DNA of 64,000 bases. Source: Loxodes magnus (taxonomy: Eukaryota; Ciliophora; Karyorelictea; Loxodida; Loxodidae). Location of the stretch: NCBI GenBank assembly GCA_946699065.1, contig CAMPDV010000010.1:558001-622000 (forward strand), written 5' to 3'. Below, piece by piece: positions 1 through 12,735 of this stretch (the first letter of the stretch is position 1; each line of letters opens with the position of its first letter). Below the pieces are notes generated by a model that was given only the letters and a program-made list of their open reading frames with translations, was not told where the DNA came from and did not search any database. The position numbers and the translations under genes are program-made.

Positions 1-815
1 TATAATACAACTATGCGGACTATTAAAAGGAAATCTTATTTAGCTACCATAGGAAGGATAAAGTAGCTTAAAGAATATTCCATACTATCTATAATTTTGA
101 AAAAGTTATAGTTAAATAATTACTTCTACATAGCTCATATTTGCCAGGCTCAAATATTTCCTATCAATTATTCAATAAACTAGCTATGATATTCATTTAA
201 AAGCCCTTTTTATTATCTTAAGCTATTAGAGCTTTAATTTATTTTATACTCTAGCAAATTATTGGCTTTACTTATCTTGCTCTTTATTTTGTATTTAAGT
301 TCTGCTTTTTACTTTTGTATTTACTTTTTATTCTATATACCTTCTAACTTCTCACTCCTTTATTCTTCTAGCAATTAAATATTTAAAATACCTTTTAAAT
401 TTATTTCAGAATAAGTTTTACAAGAATTGACTGGTACCATACAAGATCTTCTTCAATAATTAGTTTTGACTTATTAAAGCAAAAGCTAGATAACTTAATT
501 TTATCAAAATTATTGAATATCATTGTCTCTTTTCTGAACTTCTATTCTAGAAATAAATCTCTTAGAAACTGTTTATTTTAAAAGCTACTTACTATATGTA
601 AAGCAATACAATAAATAATCTTATAGATGATGCTATAAGTGTTGCTTTATAGAATCTTATCTAAAGCATTAAGGATAAATAATAGCTAGTGTTTCATTAT
701 TGAGGCTAATGGAAGCTCTAAATATGTTTAGATACTTTTGTGATAAGTTTTATATACTAAATTGATCTGTTTCGATATAAGAAAATACTAGCTTACTATA
801 GGTTATAGATGTATA

Positions 816-1034
816 TCAATGCTTATTAAATATCTCAACCTTTTCTACATGAAAGTACGTAACCTTCCAGTTAATATTAAACCTTTTATTTAATATGTCT
901 CGTCTTTTAATTTTTCTTCGAGAAGGAATATTTATCTTACTGCTTGAAGCCTGACAGTTTTTTGTTTTTTTCAAAGGATAAATGAAATTAGATTTATAGA
1001 AACAAGACAACTTAGTTTTACTTAGCATTTTCAA
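816..1034 (-). CDS. possible small basic protein (weak)
   Basis: A 72-codon frame runs from an ATG to a TGA. The product is lysine/arginine-rich (for example SRRKIKRRD) and has no recognisable domain. It contains no TAA or TAG at all, which is unusual for genes here, where glutamine is mostly written that way. It sits alone in a long spacer. It may be a chance ORF. Confidence 0.2.
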   Translation of the reverse strand: MKMLSKTKLSCFYKSNFIYPLKKTKNCQASSSKINIPSRRKIKRRDILNKRFNINWKVTYFHVEKVEIFNKH

Positions 1035-3250
1035 TGATATTTTTATCTTTATTTCAAAAATATCTTGAAGTTTTCATTTCACCTAGTATTGCTAATATTT
1101 TTGCTTAATTAAAAGACATATCAGATCAAATTAAATAAGCATTATTTATTATATATAAGCAATTTAAATTTAATAGCTTAACGAACTAGAAGTTTGTCCT
1201 GCTTTATAAAAAGTAGTCTTCTAATTGATAATAGATGAGATATGTTCCTTTTAATAATTTAGCGGATAAAAATTAGGTTTTGATTAATTTCCCCTTGAGC
1301 TTATTATATCATAATCATTTGCTGTCCAGGTAATTTTCTAACTGGTTAAGTTAATTACCAGCGCTTTTATAAATATATTAAGCTAATAATTTTATACTAT
1401 GAAACTATATTTATAGCCAAATAATTTCTAAAGCTAAGGATGTAATAAGATAAATGGCTTTAGCTAAATAATTATATTGCATTTAGATTGCTATGCTTAA
1501 TTATATTGTATTCATTTAGCTAATCCTAATAATAAGCCTTTACTTAAAATACCAATTTTCATCTTCTAAACTTGCTTTTGAAATGCTTAATTATTTTATT
1601 AATAGACCTTGATTTGCTTTCTCCTTTAATATTAAGAGTTACTAAGCAATTCAGCTTTTAATTAGGATATCCTAGGATTTTCATACTTAATTCTCTTCTA
1701 ATGCTTTAAACTAAGTTATTTCACAATTTAAATACCAAACCTTACTTTTATTTAAAATCTAATTCCCTTCTTTCTATCTAAACTTCTACTTAATTTAAAA
1801 GAAAAGAGCTTAGAAAGATTATGAAATATAAGGTATAGAAGAGAATAGTATGATTATAAGAAGTCCAGTTGCTTTATTAACAGATTGATTAAACTTAATA
1901 GCCAAATAGATAATTCTACTACCTAGCTTAGTTAAGTCATACAGAGGATATTTTGTACACTTATATCAACTTTAATTTAAGTAATATTAGCTGCTTAATG
2001 ATATAGTTATAAATTAAGTGTTTAGATTGACTAAAAGAGCATGTGTTCGAGTAAATAATTTAATAAAGGCTTTTAAAGTTTTTCTATGAATGAAACTTAA
2101 TTTTAGTAAATTGGTATAAAGCTTTAAGTTTAACAGAATCATTTTTATTTGAAAAAATAACTAAAGGAACATATAAAATTGCATGATAAGCTTGTTTTCT
2201 TTCTCTATATAATAAGTCTTTTAGATCTAAAGCATTATACTTTAAGCAATCCTTACTAATTAGACAATTATTAATAAAAAGGTAAAAGAAGCAAAGCAAT
2301 CTAAACTTCCACTATTATAAGTAGCTTTAGATTACAAAGGTATATAATAGGCGATATATCTTGATGGTATTATTGTTGGTATATACTAAGGTCAGATTGC
2401 AATAATAGTATGAAATTTTCTTAAGTCTATTTAGAAACAATTAATTACATAATATGAACTATAAAGTACATAAAAGAAGTATCATCAAATGGAATTAATA
2501 TCAAGCTAAATTTGCGCTTTTTCTATAATTATACGAAAGTTACTCATTAGAACTAGTTAGACATTCCTCACTATTCTATTCTATAGTAAACTCTTGTCTG
2601 ATAAGTTTATTTGCCTGTAAATTAGAAAAATATAATATATTAAGTACTTTATGAGCTAACTGTAGTATTTAAGATATTTAACATAGTATATGATAGTGGA
2701 AAGCTAAAAATGCTGACTCATTAAGCATAAGAATAAGCAATCCTATTATATTAAATATTTAGCTCTTGACTATCAATTATACTTTTAATAAATCCATCTT
2801 TAGAGTATTCAGTATAGCATAGTGAAGTATTCAAATATCTTTAGCTTGCTATATTTTAATATGCTTTCCTATTACTTTAGCTAAAAGTAAAAATGATGGT
2901 GCTTACATTTAAATCTACAAAGCTATCATTAGCAAAATAAATTAATCTCACTTAACAAAATTTGCCTAAGCTACTAAGAGTTTTGCTAAAATGACTTGTT
3001 TATAATTGTAAGTTACTTAAGTTAGAGTAATATTAGTAGCATTCTTGATTAAATAAATAATATTATAAGATAATACAGCTGAAGCTTCTATCCCATAAAT
3101 ACAAGTTCCAAAATGCTCAATCTATCTACTATTATAAACATATATCATGAACTATTTAACTATACTTTATAATACTAAAGGGCTAACTAAGAGCTGCATT
3201 ATCTCAATAATATGAAATGACTAGTTATTCAAAGCAGATTAGAAGGCCTG

Positions 3251-3297
3251 GATATAAGAGTGGTTGGTGATGTAATAAAGGGAGAAAGGTATAATAG
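3251..3297 (+). promoter_or_regulatory. purine-rich upstream element (candidate)
   Basis: A G/A-rich run (containing AAAGGGAGAAAGG) stands out from the AT-rich surroundings about 75-120 nt before the ATG at 3373. Similar runs lie at like distances before several other genes in the window. A promoter role is inferred only from this recurrence. Confidence 0.3.
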
Positions 3298-3372
3298 TTA
3301 GTATGGTTGATATAACATATTTATATTCTAATTAATTAATTTAAAAATAGCTAAGCAAACTTGTTATTAAAA

Positions 3373-5823
3373 ATGGAAAAATGCGAAGAATGTGAAAGTC
3401 ATGAACGAAAAATTCGATGTTAAGAGTGTGACTAACTGTTATGTGAAATATGCGATGCTTCTATTCATAATAAAGGAAAGCGATAAAAACATACACGTTA
3501 GGCTATTACATCCAAAGAAATCATACAGGTTTATTGGGATTTTAGAAATAATCCCACTAACGACCTTGTAACATCAGTTAAAATTCTAACTGAACAATGT
3601 AACAAACTTGGTGGAGCACCCAACATTATGTGTTACAGCGATTTCTAGGTGGGAAACTTATAGTAGGTAATATTATAAAGTAATCTTGATTCAATTTAGT
3701 CGATTTTAGTTGATGTCCTTATTAATAAAGGATCTAAGAAAATCATTATCTTTTCATCTTAAGGTGAAAATTTGAAACCCTAACTATAATAATTTATACA
3801 ACACTCTGATTCTAAGATCTATATTTTGAAAAGCTTGAACAGCTCCCTAATTGAAATCGAAACCCCCCCAGTTGTTAAGCCTAAATATCATAGCACAGAA
3901 GCTTAGGAATTAATTGCTTCTAAATCTTAGAGCGTGAAGACATTTTATCCTCAAAGTTAAGCTCTCAAATAGAGTGGTGTTGAAGAACTCATGGCATTTT
4001 AGAAAAGAATGTTTGAGTTTGCTTGTAAAGGTGAAGTGATGATTGAAGTAATCAAATTCTATGAATTCTACAGTAAATCTAAGTTAGATGAGTTAATAAA
4101 GAAAGCTGAAAATGGTAAACTCATTCACATTACCAAAAGACAGTTTGGAAGTTCAAGAGTTTTGCAGTTCATTAGTTTGCTCCTGGATTATATTTCGCTT
4201 GAATCTCTGGTATGGGTATTGAGATCTTTAAAGCTAGATGAAATGACGCCCTATGAAAGATCCATTCAATCAAGAGTTAAGGAAGCTTTTGGATTAAAAG
4301 TATAGGCGCAAGAGTGGGAGCAATTGATGTTTGCAGTTAAAAATACATAAGATGATATTAATCACTCAAAATACCGGTTTATTGTTGATGAAGTTCCTGA
4401 TTCTGCTACAGGAAATTTAATGCTGGTAATTTATCCAGAAGGAGAATAATGGCAAGGATGGGAGTAGAAAAATGTTAAAGGAGATCCAGACTGAAATCTG
4501 TTTTTATAATGCCTTGAAAATTATTTTACTGGCAACTTAGAAGAATTCTGGGCATCTTGTTCTCAAGGATAATAGCAAATTTCAAAGAAAAAAGTTTGGT
4601 CTTCATCCGTTGAATCTTCAGCTGCAAGACACGAAAGAAAAAGAAGCAGAGGATCTGTTGATTGCGAATACGCTAGAGCCGTACCAGGTGGAAGATATGG
4701 TGTTGCTTAGTTCGTAAAGTAATGCGGACCAGAGATTCTTAGAAACGCTTCATTAGGAAAGCTTTCATAAATGGCACAGCAAGGATTAAATGACGATATT
4801 TTGAAGTATCATCGAACTCTCATAATGTGGAATTCTGATAAAAATGCTGGTCCAAATAATTCTGAGAAAGAAGAAATCTAATAAAAGATCTAAAAAGTAA
4901 AGAAAGCAATTCTTGAAATCCTAATTGAAAACAAAGTAGGAGTTTCGCTTGCTCAGTTCCCTTAGTATCTTAAGTAGAAGTTAGATTTCAAACTTGACTT
5001 AACTGAGCTTGGTTATCCAAAATTAAAGGATTTAATCAGTTCAATTCCATAGATTTAAATTGAACTTAGAGCTCAGAATCATCCTTTTGCTGTTATCGGA
5101 AAAACAGAATTAGATGAGATTATAAATACTTTGAAAGAACTTATGCAAGAAAAGCCAGAGGGAATAGTTGCTAGTAGAGTACAGGCTATGCTATAGAATA
5201 AGTTAGGACGCTCTATTGATTTTAAAGATTTTGGATGCAACGATATTTAGGATTTTGTTACTAAAACAGGAGTTGCTGAGTGGAAATATTGCGAACCTAA
5301 CTATACAGGTCCAGTTATAAGCTTAGATTACATTTATATAAAACCAAAAGTATCAGCACATACGAGGTCAAAGAGTTCTGGCAATGTTAAGTACATGCTA
5401 AAGGCTAATGCAAAACCCTTCATTCCTGAATTTTAACCAAAAGTAAAGAAATATTCAGAATTTCCAACAGATTTTTTGAACTAAGTTAATGCTGATTGAC
5501 AAAAAGAAGCTCCTCCTTAATAGCAACCAACTTAAGTTGAGAAGGAAAGCTAATTTAATAGTAATTTTACTGGGATTGATTCATTTGTAGAATCAACTGA
5601 GTATTAAGGATAACAACCTTAATTTTACTCAACACCTTATTGGTAAAATAAGTTCCCATAATTTTATGGAGGGTAGAATTTTCATTAAAAAACCTAGAGT
5701 TTAGATATGCAAAACTTGGTAGGTTTTAGATTTGGGCATAGATCGACTGCGAGTCTGAATATGGAAAATATAGTGAATTATCCACCTCCAGGCTTGAAGA
5801 CTAAATAGTAATAAGAGAGCTGA
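3373..5823 (+). CDS. B-box zinc finger, NYN-like and LOTUS domain protein
   Basis: An 816-residue protein read with TAA/TAG as Gln. Residues 1-40 hold a B-box-type zinc finger (CEEC...CQEC...CEIC...H...H). Around 55-165 the segment VYWDFRNNP followed by alternating hydrophobic strands resembles a NYN/PIN-like nuclease fold. Two LOTUS (OST-HTH) domains follow near 510-565 and 575-640. The tail is Gln-rich. NYN plus LOTUS is the arrangement of MARF1-type proteins, which act on RNA in germ-line silencing; adding a B-box is unusual. In-frame TGA codons at 4492 (after GDPD) and 5497 are read as Trp, and TGA at 5821 ends the frame. The start follows an A-rich leader, and no intron is needed. RNA binding or cleavage is inferred from domains; intact NYN acidic residues cannot be fully confirmed by eye. 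Confidence 0.8.
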
Positions 5824-7165
5824 AAAAGATAAAAAGAATTTTCTAATTTGTCTTTTCTTATTAATCCTCATTACATAATGAGCTACTCATATGATAAATT
5901 TCTATTGCTTTCTCTTCTATACACCACACTTTATAAATGTCTTAATAAAAAAATCATTCATCAAAACTTTTTAACCCTATCTAACTGCCATACTTCAGCA
6001 TCTATTTTTTATTCTATTTATCTTCATTTCTAATACAATAATACTGTACTAAAAGGCTTAGAAGATCATTTATACAACTATCTTTAACCTTATTCTTCAA
6101 ACTTCTAAAACATTATTCTAAAACTAACTATAAACTGTTTGCTATAAGTAATATGATGCTATTAGTTGCATTTATATTCTCACAAACAGTAAAATATTCC
6201 AATATCATACTAACTATCCATATAAATAACCTTCTCTATATAATAACATCTAAAACTTATGATTCATCTATTTTAGGAAGTATCAATTTATCTATCCTAA
6301 GAACTTTAGATTTTAGGGTCAAAGTAACTTGGTTTAAATACTGGTGATTTAATTTATACAGTGAACTAATAATAATAGTTAGATGGTTATAACATAAATT
6401 AGTTAAAGCATTTACAATGGAATAAACTTAGAGTGATAGTTATTGTGTAAATAGAGGTTAATTTAGAAATATAAGTTAGATTTTGATCTTAAAGCTAATT
6501 TTAACTATTTTGGCATTTTTATTATTTCTCTATATGTTTTGGTTTAAAATTAGAAGCTTGCCCCCAACAGTTCATTTAGCTTATTTGCCTGTTGCATCTT
6601 TAAATATTAGGTAGTTCTTACTTCCCTCAAATCTATAAAAGCTAGTATGCTTAACTTTAATACTCTCAGTTAATTATTTATCTCTAAACAGCTAGACTTG
6701 TAAACATAAATTATTGCTTTTCAATCTCTACTTCTAAAGTATTAAAAAGAAGCAAAAGCTTTAGATATAAAGGGTTAATTTCAACACAGTAAAGTATACA
6801 TTCAAATTATATAACTAAGCCATCTTAAAGAGATATACATAGAAAAAGTAAGAGAACTGTAATAAATTGATATATTAATAGATTACTCTTTCTATCACTT
6901 TGTTCATTCTCCTGCTATACTCTAAGTAATCCTTTACATCCTATTCCTTATGTTTTCTTTATAGATTTGTCACCACATTCTCTTACTGTCTGTTTTCATT
7001 GCTTATTCTTAAAAGCTTGTCAGAAGACTAAGAAAGAATATGGTTAAAAGGTATTTAAGAGTAAAGGAACCTCTAGTGGTATTTGATAGGCTAGTAGGAG
7101 TAACTTATTAATACGTAGCTTGTTTAATTTTAATTTCGAAGCTAATTTTAAGTTGATTAACTATA
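5824..7165. other. AT-rich spacer
   Basis: No supported gene. A long open frame from 6417 predicts a hydrophobic product, but it runs in another frame into the following gene and has no recognisable domain, so it was not called. Long open frames are expected by chance here because only TGA can stop translation. Confidence 0.5.
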
Positions 7166-8371
7166 ATGTCCTTAGATCTAGAAAACGTTTAATAGACCTA
7201 TTTTACAGAAGATAGAAGACATCATAGAAATTCTAGCTCAGTGATGTTTCAGTACCAAAGACAGCAAAGAATAAAGAGACAGAATTAGTTCTAAGCGATA
7301 AAGCAGAAGTATTACTAGAGAAACTAGACACCTTAAAATACTTATGACTCCATTGTAGAGATAGATAAGATAATAAACTAACTAAAGAATAAGTTTTATA
7401 TTGACTATCCTAGTATTCAAATTCTTAGTGAGGAAGAAAATTTATCAGCGCTTAAGCGAAAGATAATTAAAAACAAACATAAAAATCAGTTGGTTAATAA
7501 AGTAAAGTCTATGAATAAGCAAGATATTTTGAATACCTCTCCATTACCTAGAAAGGGAGGAAGCCATCATCCGACTATTTAAGGATCGCTGATTTCAACA
7601 AATTTTAACAAGTAAAAATGAGGACATCTTGTAAGGAAAAGCTCCTCTCAGATAAAATTGCCTTCATTGGTAAAAGATAGTCCTAAAGAGAGATTATAGA
7701 CGAATGAGAGTTAACTAAGTAAAAAAAGTAAAGTAAATTTAGGAAATTCTAATGACTAGAAGAATTCTATAATTAACTTAGAAAAAATACCCATGACTCA
7801 AAATGTTAAGCTTGATATTAAAGTAAAGCCTTTAAACTTATAAGAGATATCTAACCTTAATACCACTAAAGGCAGCAACTAAAAAAATAGTGTATTCATT
7901 ACAGAAAGTGAAACTACCAGAGCTTAAGTGGGAAGAAACACTTAATCAGAAATGCCAGACTGACAGTCACTTACTGTTAGAAAGAATTTAAAGAGCTAGT
8001 TGATTACCAAGCGCTATAATACGAAAAAGAGAAGCTAATCGAATTAAAAACTTAGCAATCTCATAACAGTTTGCAAAGATTTTGAGCATACAGGTAAAAT
8101 ATAACTAAAAAGACTAAAATTAATAGAAAACAAGCAGACTGATAATTTTGAGGAGATATGCAACGTGCTAAATGAGAACAATTGAAAAGTAGAAGATGAA
8201 ATTTTTGGACAGAAGTATATGAAATAGGTAATTCAAGAATTTAAAAAAGAAACTGTGAACTTTAATTTTTCTAAATCGACTCACATGTTTAGAAAAGTAA
8301 ATTAAACCATTAGCTTCACTAAGAATGTCCTTATCTTATTTTTGTTCGTAACTTTCATTTCTAAAGCATGA
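7166..8371 (+). CDS. hypothetical protein, basic and Gln/Asn-rich
   Basis: A 401-residue protein with no recognised domain. The N-terminal part is Arg/Gln-rich; the middle is Ser/Lys/Asn-rich and probably disordered; a more ordered stretch lies near 285-385 (around ICNVLNENNW). The last 20 residues are hydrophobic (NVLILFLFVTF) and could be a tail anchor, or the ribosome may stop earlier. An in-frame TGA just upstream of the ATG supports this start. Three in-frame TGA codons are read as Trp, and the TGA at 8369 is taken as the stop. Other frames are also open across the first 200 nt, so the extreme N-terminus is less certain than the rest. Confidence 0.6.
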
Positions 8372-8728
8372 AAAGCCATTCCAATTAATTTTATGGAATC
8401 AATTATGCTGTTTGATTTTAGGGTTTATTAGATGTTTTCTTTTAAGAATCTAAAACCTGATAACTATAAATAAAAAAGGTTCTAAACTAATACATTATTT
8501 AAGAGGATATCTTTGTGATATTTCTATCCTATTAATCTATAATCTAATCATAATTTCTCCTTTATACAAGTAATAGCTTAATGTATTCTTAGAAGCTTTT
8601 AGAGATATTAATAAGAATAAAAGGATTATTTATACTATGTGTATTGATGTAACTGACGAATAGGATGTGTATTTAGTTTATCAGATAAATGTAAGATAAA
8701 GCTTAATTAGCATTTTTTTATTATAAAA
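8372..8728. other. AT-rich intergenic spacer
   Basis: Contains the 3' flank of the preceding gene and the 5' flank of the PDI gene. Nothing else is seen. Confidence 0.5.
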
Positions 8729-10159
8729 ATGAAGTTGGCAGTTGTCCTAGCGCTACTTGCCTTTGGTATGACTCACGACTATGAGGAGAGCAGTGATGTT
8801 ATTGTATTGACAGATGATAACTTCGACAGAGCAATTTAAGAATTTTCTTCAGGTTTCTTAGTTAAATTCTATGCTCCTTGGTGCGGACACTGCAAAAAAT
8901 TGGCTCCTGATTATTCAAGAGCCGCTAAGATTTTAAAGGGTTAGGATCCTCCTATCTATATAGCTGAATTAGATGCTACAGTAGCCACAAAATCTGCTGA
9001 AAAGTATGGAGTAAAAGGATATCCAACTATTAAATTCTTCGTTAATGGAAACCCAACTGAATACTAAGGAGGTAGAACAGATAAAGAAATTGTTAATTGG
9101 ATTAACAAAAAGATGGGTCCACCAGTAGTAGTGTTAGCTGATTAGAACGATTTTAGAAATTTTTAGGCTAAAAATTAGTTCTATATTGTCTTTTTCGGAG
9201 ATTCAACCAATTCCAATTTTTAAGTTTTCGAAAATGTTTGCAGAAGTATGGATAACTTTTTCTGTGTTTCTCTTAAAGATGAGGAAGTAGCTAAAGAAAA
9301 TGGAGCAGAATTAAATCAAATAGTGCTTTTCAAGCCTTTTGATGAGGGTAAAAATGTTTTTAATGGCTAGTATTCTTAAATTGAAATTTCTAATTTTATC
9401 TCCTCAAACAGTGTTCCTCTTGTTAGCGAATTCGATAATAAACTAGTTCAGTTAGTTTTCACAGAAGGAAATCTTGGTCTTTTCCTTTTCAGAGAAAATA
9501 AAGATTCGTCCTTAGATTAAGTTCTTAGGTAAGTTGCACCTAAGCTAAAAGGATAAGCCTATGCAACTTATTCCCAAATCAACGATGGATTAGGCAAAAG
9601 ATTAGGAGATTTTGTTGGAATTAAACCAGATCAATTACCAAGTGTTTGGCTGATTTAGCCAACTCCAGGATAGAGAGAAATGAAGAAATTCCCAATGTCA
9701 GGAGATATAAACGAATAAAATATTTTGAAGTTCGTTGAGAACTTTAAAAAAGGAGACTTGAAAGCTCAACTAAAATCTTAAGATATTCCAGCTCAACCAT
9801 TGGAAAACGGAGTTCGCGTTTTGGTTGGTAAAAACTTTAAAAACTTAGTTTATGAATAAAACAAAGATGTTTTAGTAAAATTCTATGCACCATGGTGTGG
9901 ACACTGCAAAAAATTAGCTCCTGAATATGAGCAAGCAGCCTAAGACTTGGCTCATGTTGACACTCTTGTTCTTGCAAAATTAGACGCAACTGAAAATGAT
10001 GTTGAAGGAATTGAAATTTCTGGTTTCCCTACTTTGAAATTCTTCCCAGCAGGTTCTAGCAAATCAATTGAATACAACGGACCACGTGATGCAGCAGGCA
10101 TTAAAAATTGGCTAAAGAGCCAAGTAACACATAAATTCAAACTAAAAGAGGAGCTTTGA
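8729..10159 (+). CDS. protein disulfide isomerase
   Basis: A 476-residue ER thiol oxidoreductase that forms and rearranges disulfide bonds in secreted proteins. Residues 1-15 form a signal peptide ([11 protein letters not shown]). Two catalytic thioredoxin domains carry APWCGHCKK, with CGHC at about 52-55 and 390-393, separated by two redox-inactive b-type domains. The C-terminus KLKEEL is a KDEL-like retrieval signal, placing the protein in the ER lumen. Length and a-b-b'-a' order match canonical PDI. The ATG directly precedes the signal peptide and follows an A-rich leader. Many glutamines are TAA/TAG, and the terminal TGA comes right after the retrieval signal, a clear case of TGA acting as stop. 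No intron is needed. Confidence 0.96.
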
Positions 10160-10503
10160 GAACTTTAACGCTTAATAATTTAAACATTTCTTATTTTTTA
10201 CCACTTAATAATGAATAATCCCATCCCTTTCTGCCTTAAAACTACATAAGATGGTTATTTTAACTGGAAATACTTTAATTAAAGGTACTAAAATACTAGC
10301 TTTAAAATAGATAACTCAGCTTTATACTAAACAGTGTTTCACCTTCCTTTGATAATCTAGACAATATTCTGCTAGAACTTTCTTCTGATATAGTTAGAAT
10401 GCCTAATAAGATTTGAAGTGAGTAAGTACTAATAAGAAAACATAAAGAGTGTATTTAAAAGTGATTTATTCGTTTATTTTTATGTGAATCATTTACTTAA
10501 AAG
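10160..10503. other. intergenic spacer
   Basis: AT-rich; no feature recognised beyond flanking transcript ends. Confidence 0.5.
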
Positions 10504-11352
10504 ATGAATATGAGACAAAGCTTGCCAGCATTAGGAAATCCTAGAAATCTGCAGAAGAATATGAAGGTAAGAAAGAAGATTAAGGGAGAATTTCCTGAGT
10601 TGTTTGTAAAAGCTAAATCATTTATTGCTTGCTCCAAGCTCGTTAATAGGAGTCTGTAGTTTCCTAAATAGGAGTATTAAGACACTGTGATAAATAAGTA
10701 AAGGAAGCGTTTAGGACTGCCGTACTTACTAAATAATACATGCAAATCGAAAGAATAGCTAAACTGATAGCAGAGCATTACAGAGTAATTAAAATTAGAA
10801 CTAAATAATTAAATTAACAGTAACAGTCCTTTAGTTAGGCATAAGAAGCATGCCAGATAACTTAAAAAGACTCCTATCAAGTCAATGAATGTCACACCTT
10901 TAAAACATCATAACGAAAAAGATATCAATTTTTTGATGGTACCAAGTTTTGTATATTATAAGAAAACACCTAAAATAATAGAAAAAAAGAATAATTAATC
11001 AATTAAAGACATTAGTTAGTCCTATATCAAGCAAGAGAGTTATTAAGGAGTTTTTCAGTTTGATTTCATCAATCTTAAGAATAAAAAGCCTTTTTATATC
11101 CCTAAAATAATTCAAAACACTAAGAGTAACAATAAGTTTAACGTATGTGACAGTCCTTCTAATCAATCCGTTCTTCAGGCTTGAGAGTTAACAAAGAGAA
11201 AAGATAGTGATTCCTCTTTAGATTGAAGTTTTGATGGTAAAATTAACTAGAAAATTAGTGGTAAGAGTAAGCATAAGAAGAATAAAGAAAGATAAGGAAG
11301 AGTAAATGATTTAGATATTTCGCTTCTCAATTTACAAGATTTTTATTCCTGA
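10504..11352 (+). CDS. hypothetical basic protein
   Basis: A 282-residue Lys/Asn/Gln-rich protein with no recognised domain. The sequence is largely polar, with segments such as VRKKIKGEFPELF and VPSFVYYKKTPK, and is probably disordered. Two in-frame TGA codons (QAWEL, LDWSFDG) are read as Trp. A pair of closely spaced TGAs at 11350 and 11362 marks the end; the first is taken as the stop. Codon choice, with mixed CAA/CAG/TAA/TAG, resembles neighbouring genes and supports a real gene. Confidence 0.55.
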
Positions 11353-12079
11353 ACTATTATTTGAATGCTAATTGAGTAAAATGTATTAATCCATTTTAAC
11401 TAAATTCAATTTAAATTCTATAAAAGCTAATCAGCTAATTGAATCCTCTTACTTCCTTATAACTTCATTTATTAAAGTAAAGCAAACCGAACTTTCTTCC
11501 TTCTAAGGAGTTAGATGCTTTAGATGATTTTAAACGAGACAAAAAATACTGAAACTAGTCATAAGGGAATTAAAACAGTTTTCGTGCTTCAAATGCATAA
11601 CCTAGCAATAAATTATATTTTAGATAATAGTTCTACAACTAAAACTAGTATAATAGATAGCAGAACTATAAAGATTAGGCTATTTATGTACTTCTTAAAA
11701 ACTAAGCTAATATATTATACAGTTTTACTATGAACTTTTAGCAACTAAATTTAGCTTAAATCATTATAAATTTATTACTTAGAGTTTAATTAGCATTAAA
11801 TAGATAAGAATATACTATTTAACATAGTAAGCTGAAATTAGCTTTATAGTAAATTAACGTTTAAAGGTAAGTATTTTTAACAGTGGTAAGAGAGAATATT
11901 GAATACTGATTTAATTTCAAACTTAAAGATACATATGTCTTGGTATTCTGGTATTTATTTTTGCTTTATCTGATTACTACAATATACTTTGTCAAATCTA
12001 GTAGGAAAAGGTAATTAGACTCTGGTACTTAGATTAATGGAGAGTGTAGAGAAATTTAGTTAGTTTAAAAAAAAATTTG
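11353..12079. other. spacer between converging genes
   Basis: AT-rich 3' flanks of the plus-strand orphan and of minus-strand TMEM147. A 69-codon frame at 11524-11733 has no coding character and was not called. Confidence 0.5.
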
Positions 12080-12735
12080 TCAAACTGCTTCCTAACTTAA
12101 GAAAAGAGGGTAAATCGTCAGAGAATAGGCAAGTGTAAATCCAAGTTTAATTCCGATTAATTCAACGGGATCTGATGTGATTATCTGTAGAACGAAAGGA
12201 TGAAAGATGTTAATGAGACACATTGAAATGTATAGAAATTTGGCGTTTCTTTTAGAGTACATTCAAACATTTGCTGTGAGTGCGATTGTACAAAATATCT
12301 ACAAATTGCAGAATATTGCAGCTTAAACGTATTTCCAGGTGAATTCTCCTCCTGAAGCATTCATCACTATGGTCAAGAATTCGCTAAAGAATGCTTCTGT
12401 AAAACTCCAGCCTATTGCCACTCCAAGAATTTTGCTCATGCTGTCACTTCCAGATCGTTAGTTTAGAGTGATGTAAATTCCAAGTATATCCAGAATATTA
12501 AGGATGCTTTTGCAAGCTTCCTATATGACAGTATCTTCAACATCAGGAACAAAAGCAGCTGCTAATATCATTTTGATAATCAATGTTAGAAGATAAAAAA
12601 TTCCAGCCTATATGCAATTTTTAAAGGCGCGGTATTCAGATCTGAATTAAAATCTTACAATTAGCAAGCTTTGTAAATTACGAAGAATGGGGCGTATGTG
12701 AGCAATAGGCAGTTTACTAAATGCAAGAAAGGCAT
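12080..12735 (-). CDS. TMEM147: TMEM147, ER membrane protein of the translocon (BOS) complex
   Basis: A 212-residue multi-pass membrane protein. In animals TMEM147 works in the ER with Nicalin/NOMO next to the Sec61 translocon. Conserved landmarks seen here are the start MPFLHLVNCLLLTYAPFF, the junction QLSEYRAFKNCIQAG, GWSFTEAFFS, FTWKYVQAA and TANVWMYSKR. The Trp of VWMY, conserved in the family, is encoded by TGA. Exons are 12659-12735 and 12080-12641, joined across a 17-nt intron that restores the family's LSEY motif. The TGA at 12080-12082 gives a length close to the human protein (224). It faces CFAP20 across a 316-bp shared upstream region. Plus-strand frames over the same interval are also open but show no homology. 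Confidence 0.93.
12642..12658 (-). other. 17-nt spliceosomal intron in TMEM147
   Basis: Reads GTAAGATTTTAATTCAG on the coding strand. Removing it joins the frames exactly at the conserved QL-SEY motif; keeping it breaks the homology. This is the clearest mini-intron in the window. Confidence 0.92.

Larger units (their letters stand above)
1..3372. other. AT-rich spacer, no clear gene
   Basis: Low-complexity AT-rich sequence dominated by short words such as TAGCT, AAGCT and CTTTA. No frame shows a recognisable domain or the mixed CAA/CAG/TAA/TAG glutamine pattern of the real genes. The only ORF worth naming is the weak one at 816-1034 on the minus strand, listed separately. A purine-rich stretch at 3251-3297 lies about 100 nt before the next start codon. 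Confidence 0.6.

Noticed and set aside
6417..7240. Hydrophobic open frame starting MEQTQSDSY
   Set aside because: It runs past the start of the gene at 7166 in a different frame, shows no domain, and no intron of suitable length links it to that gene.
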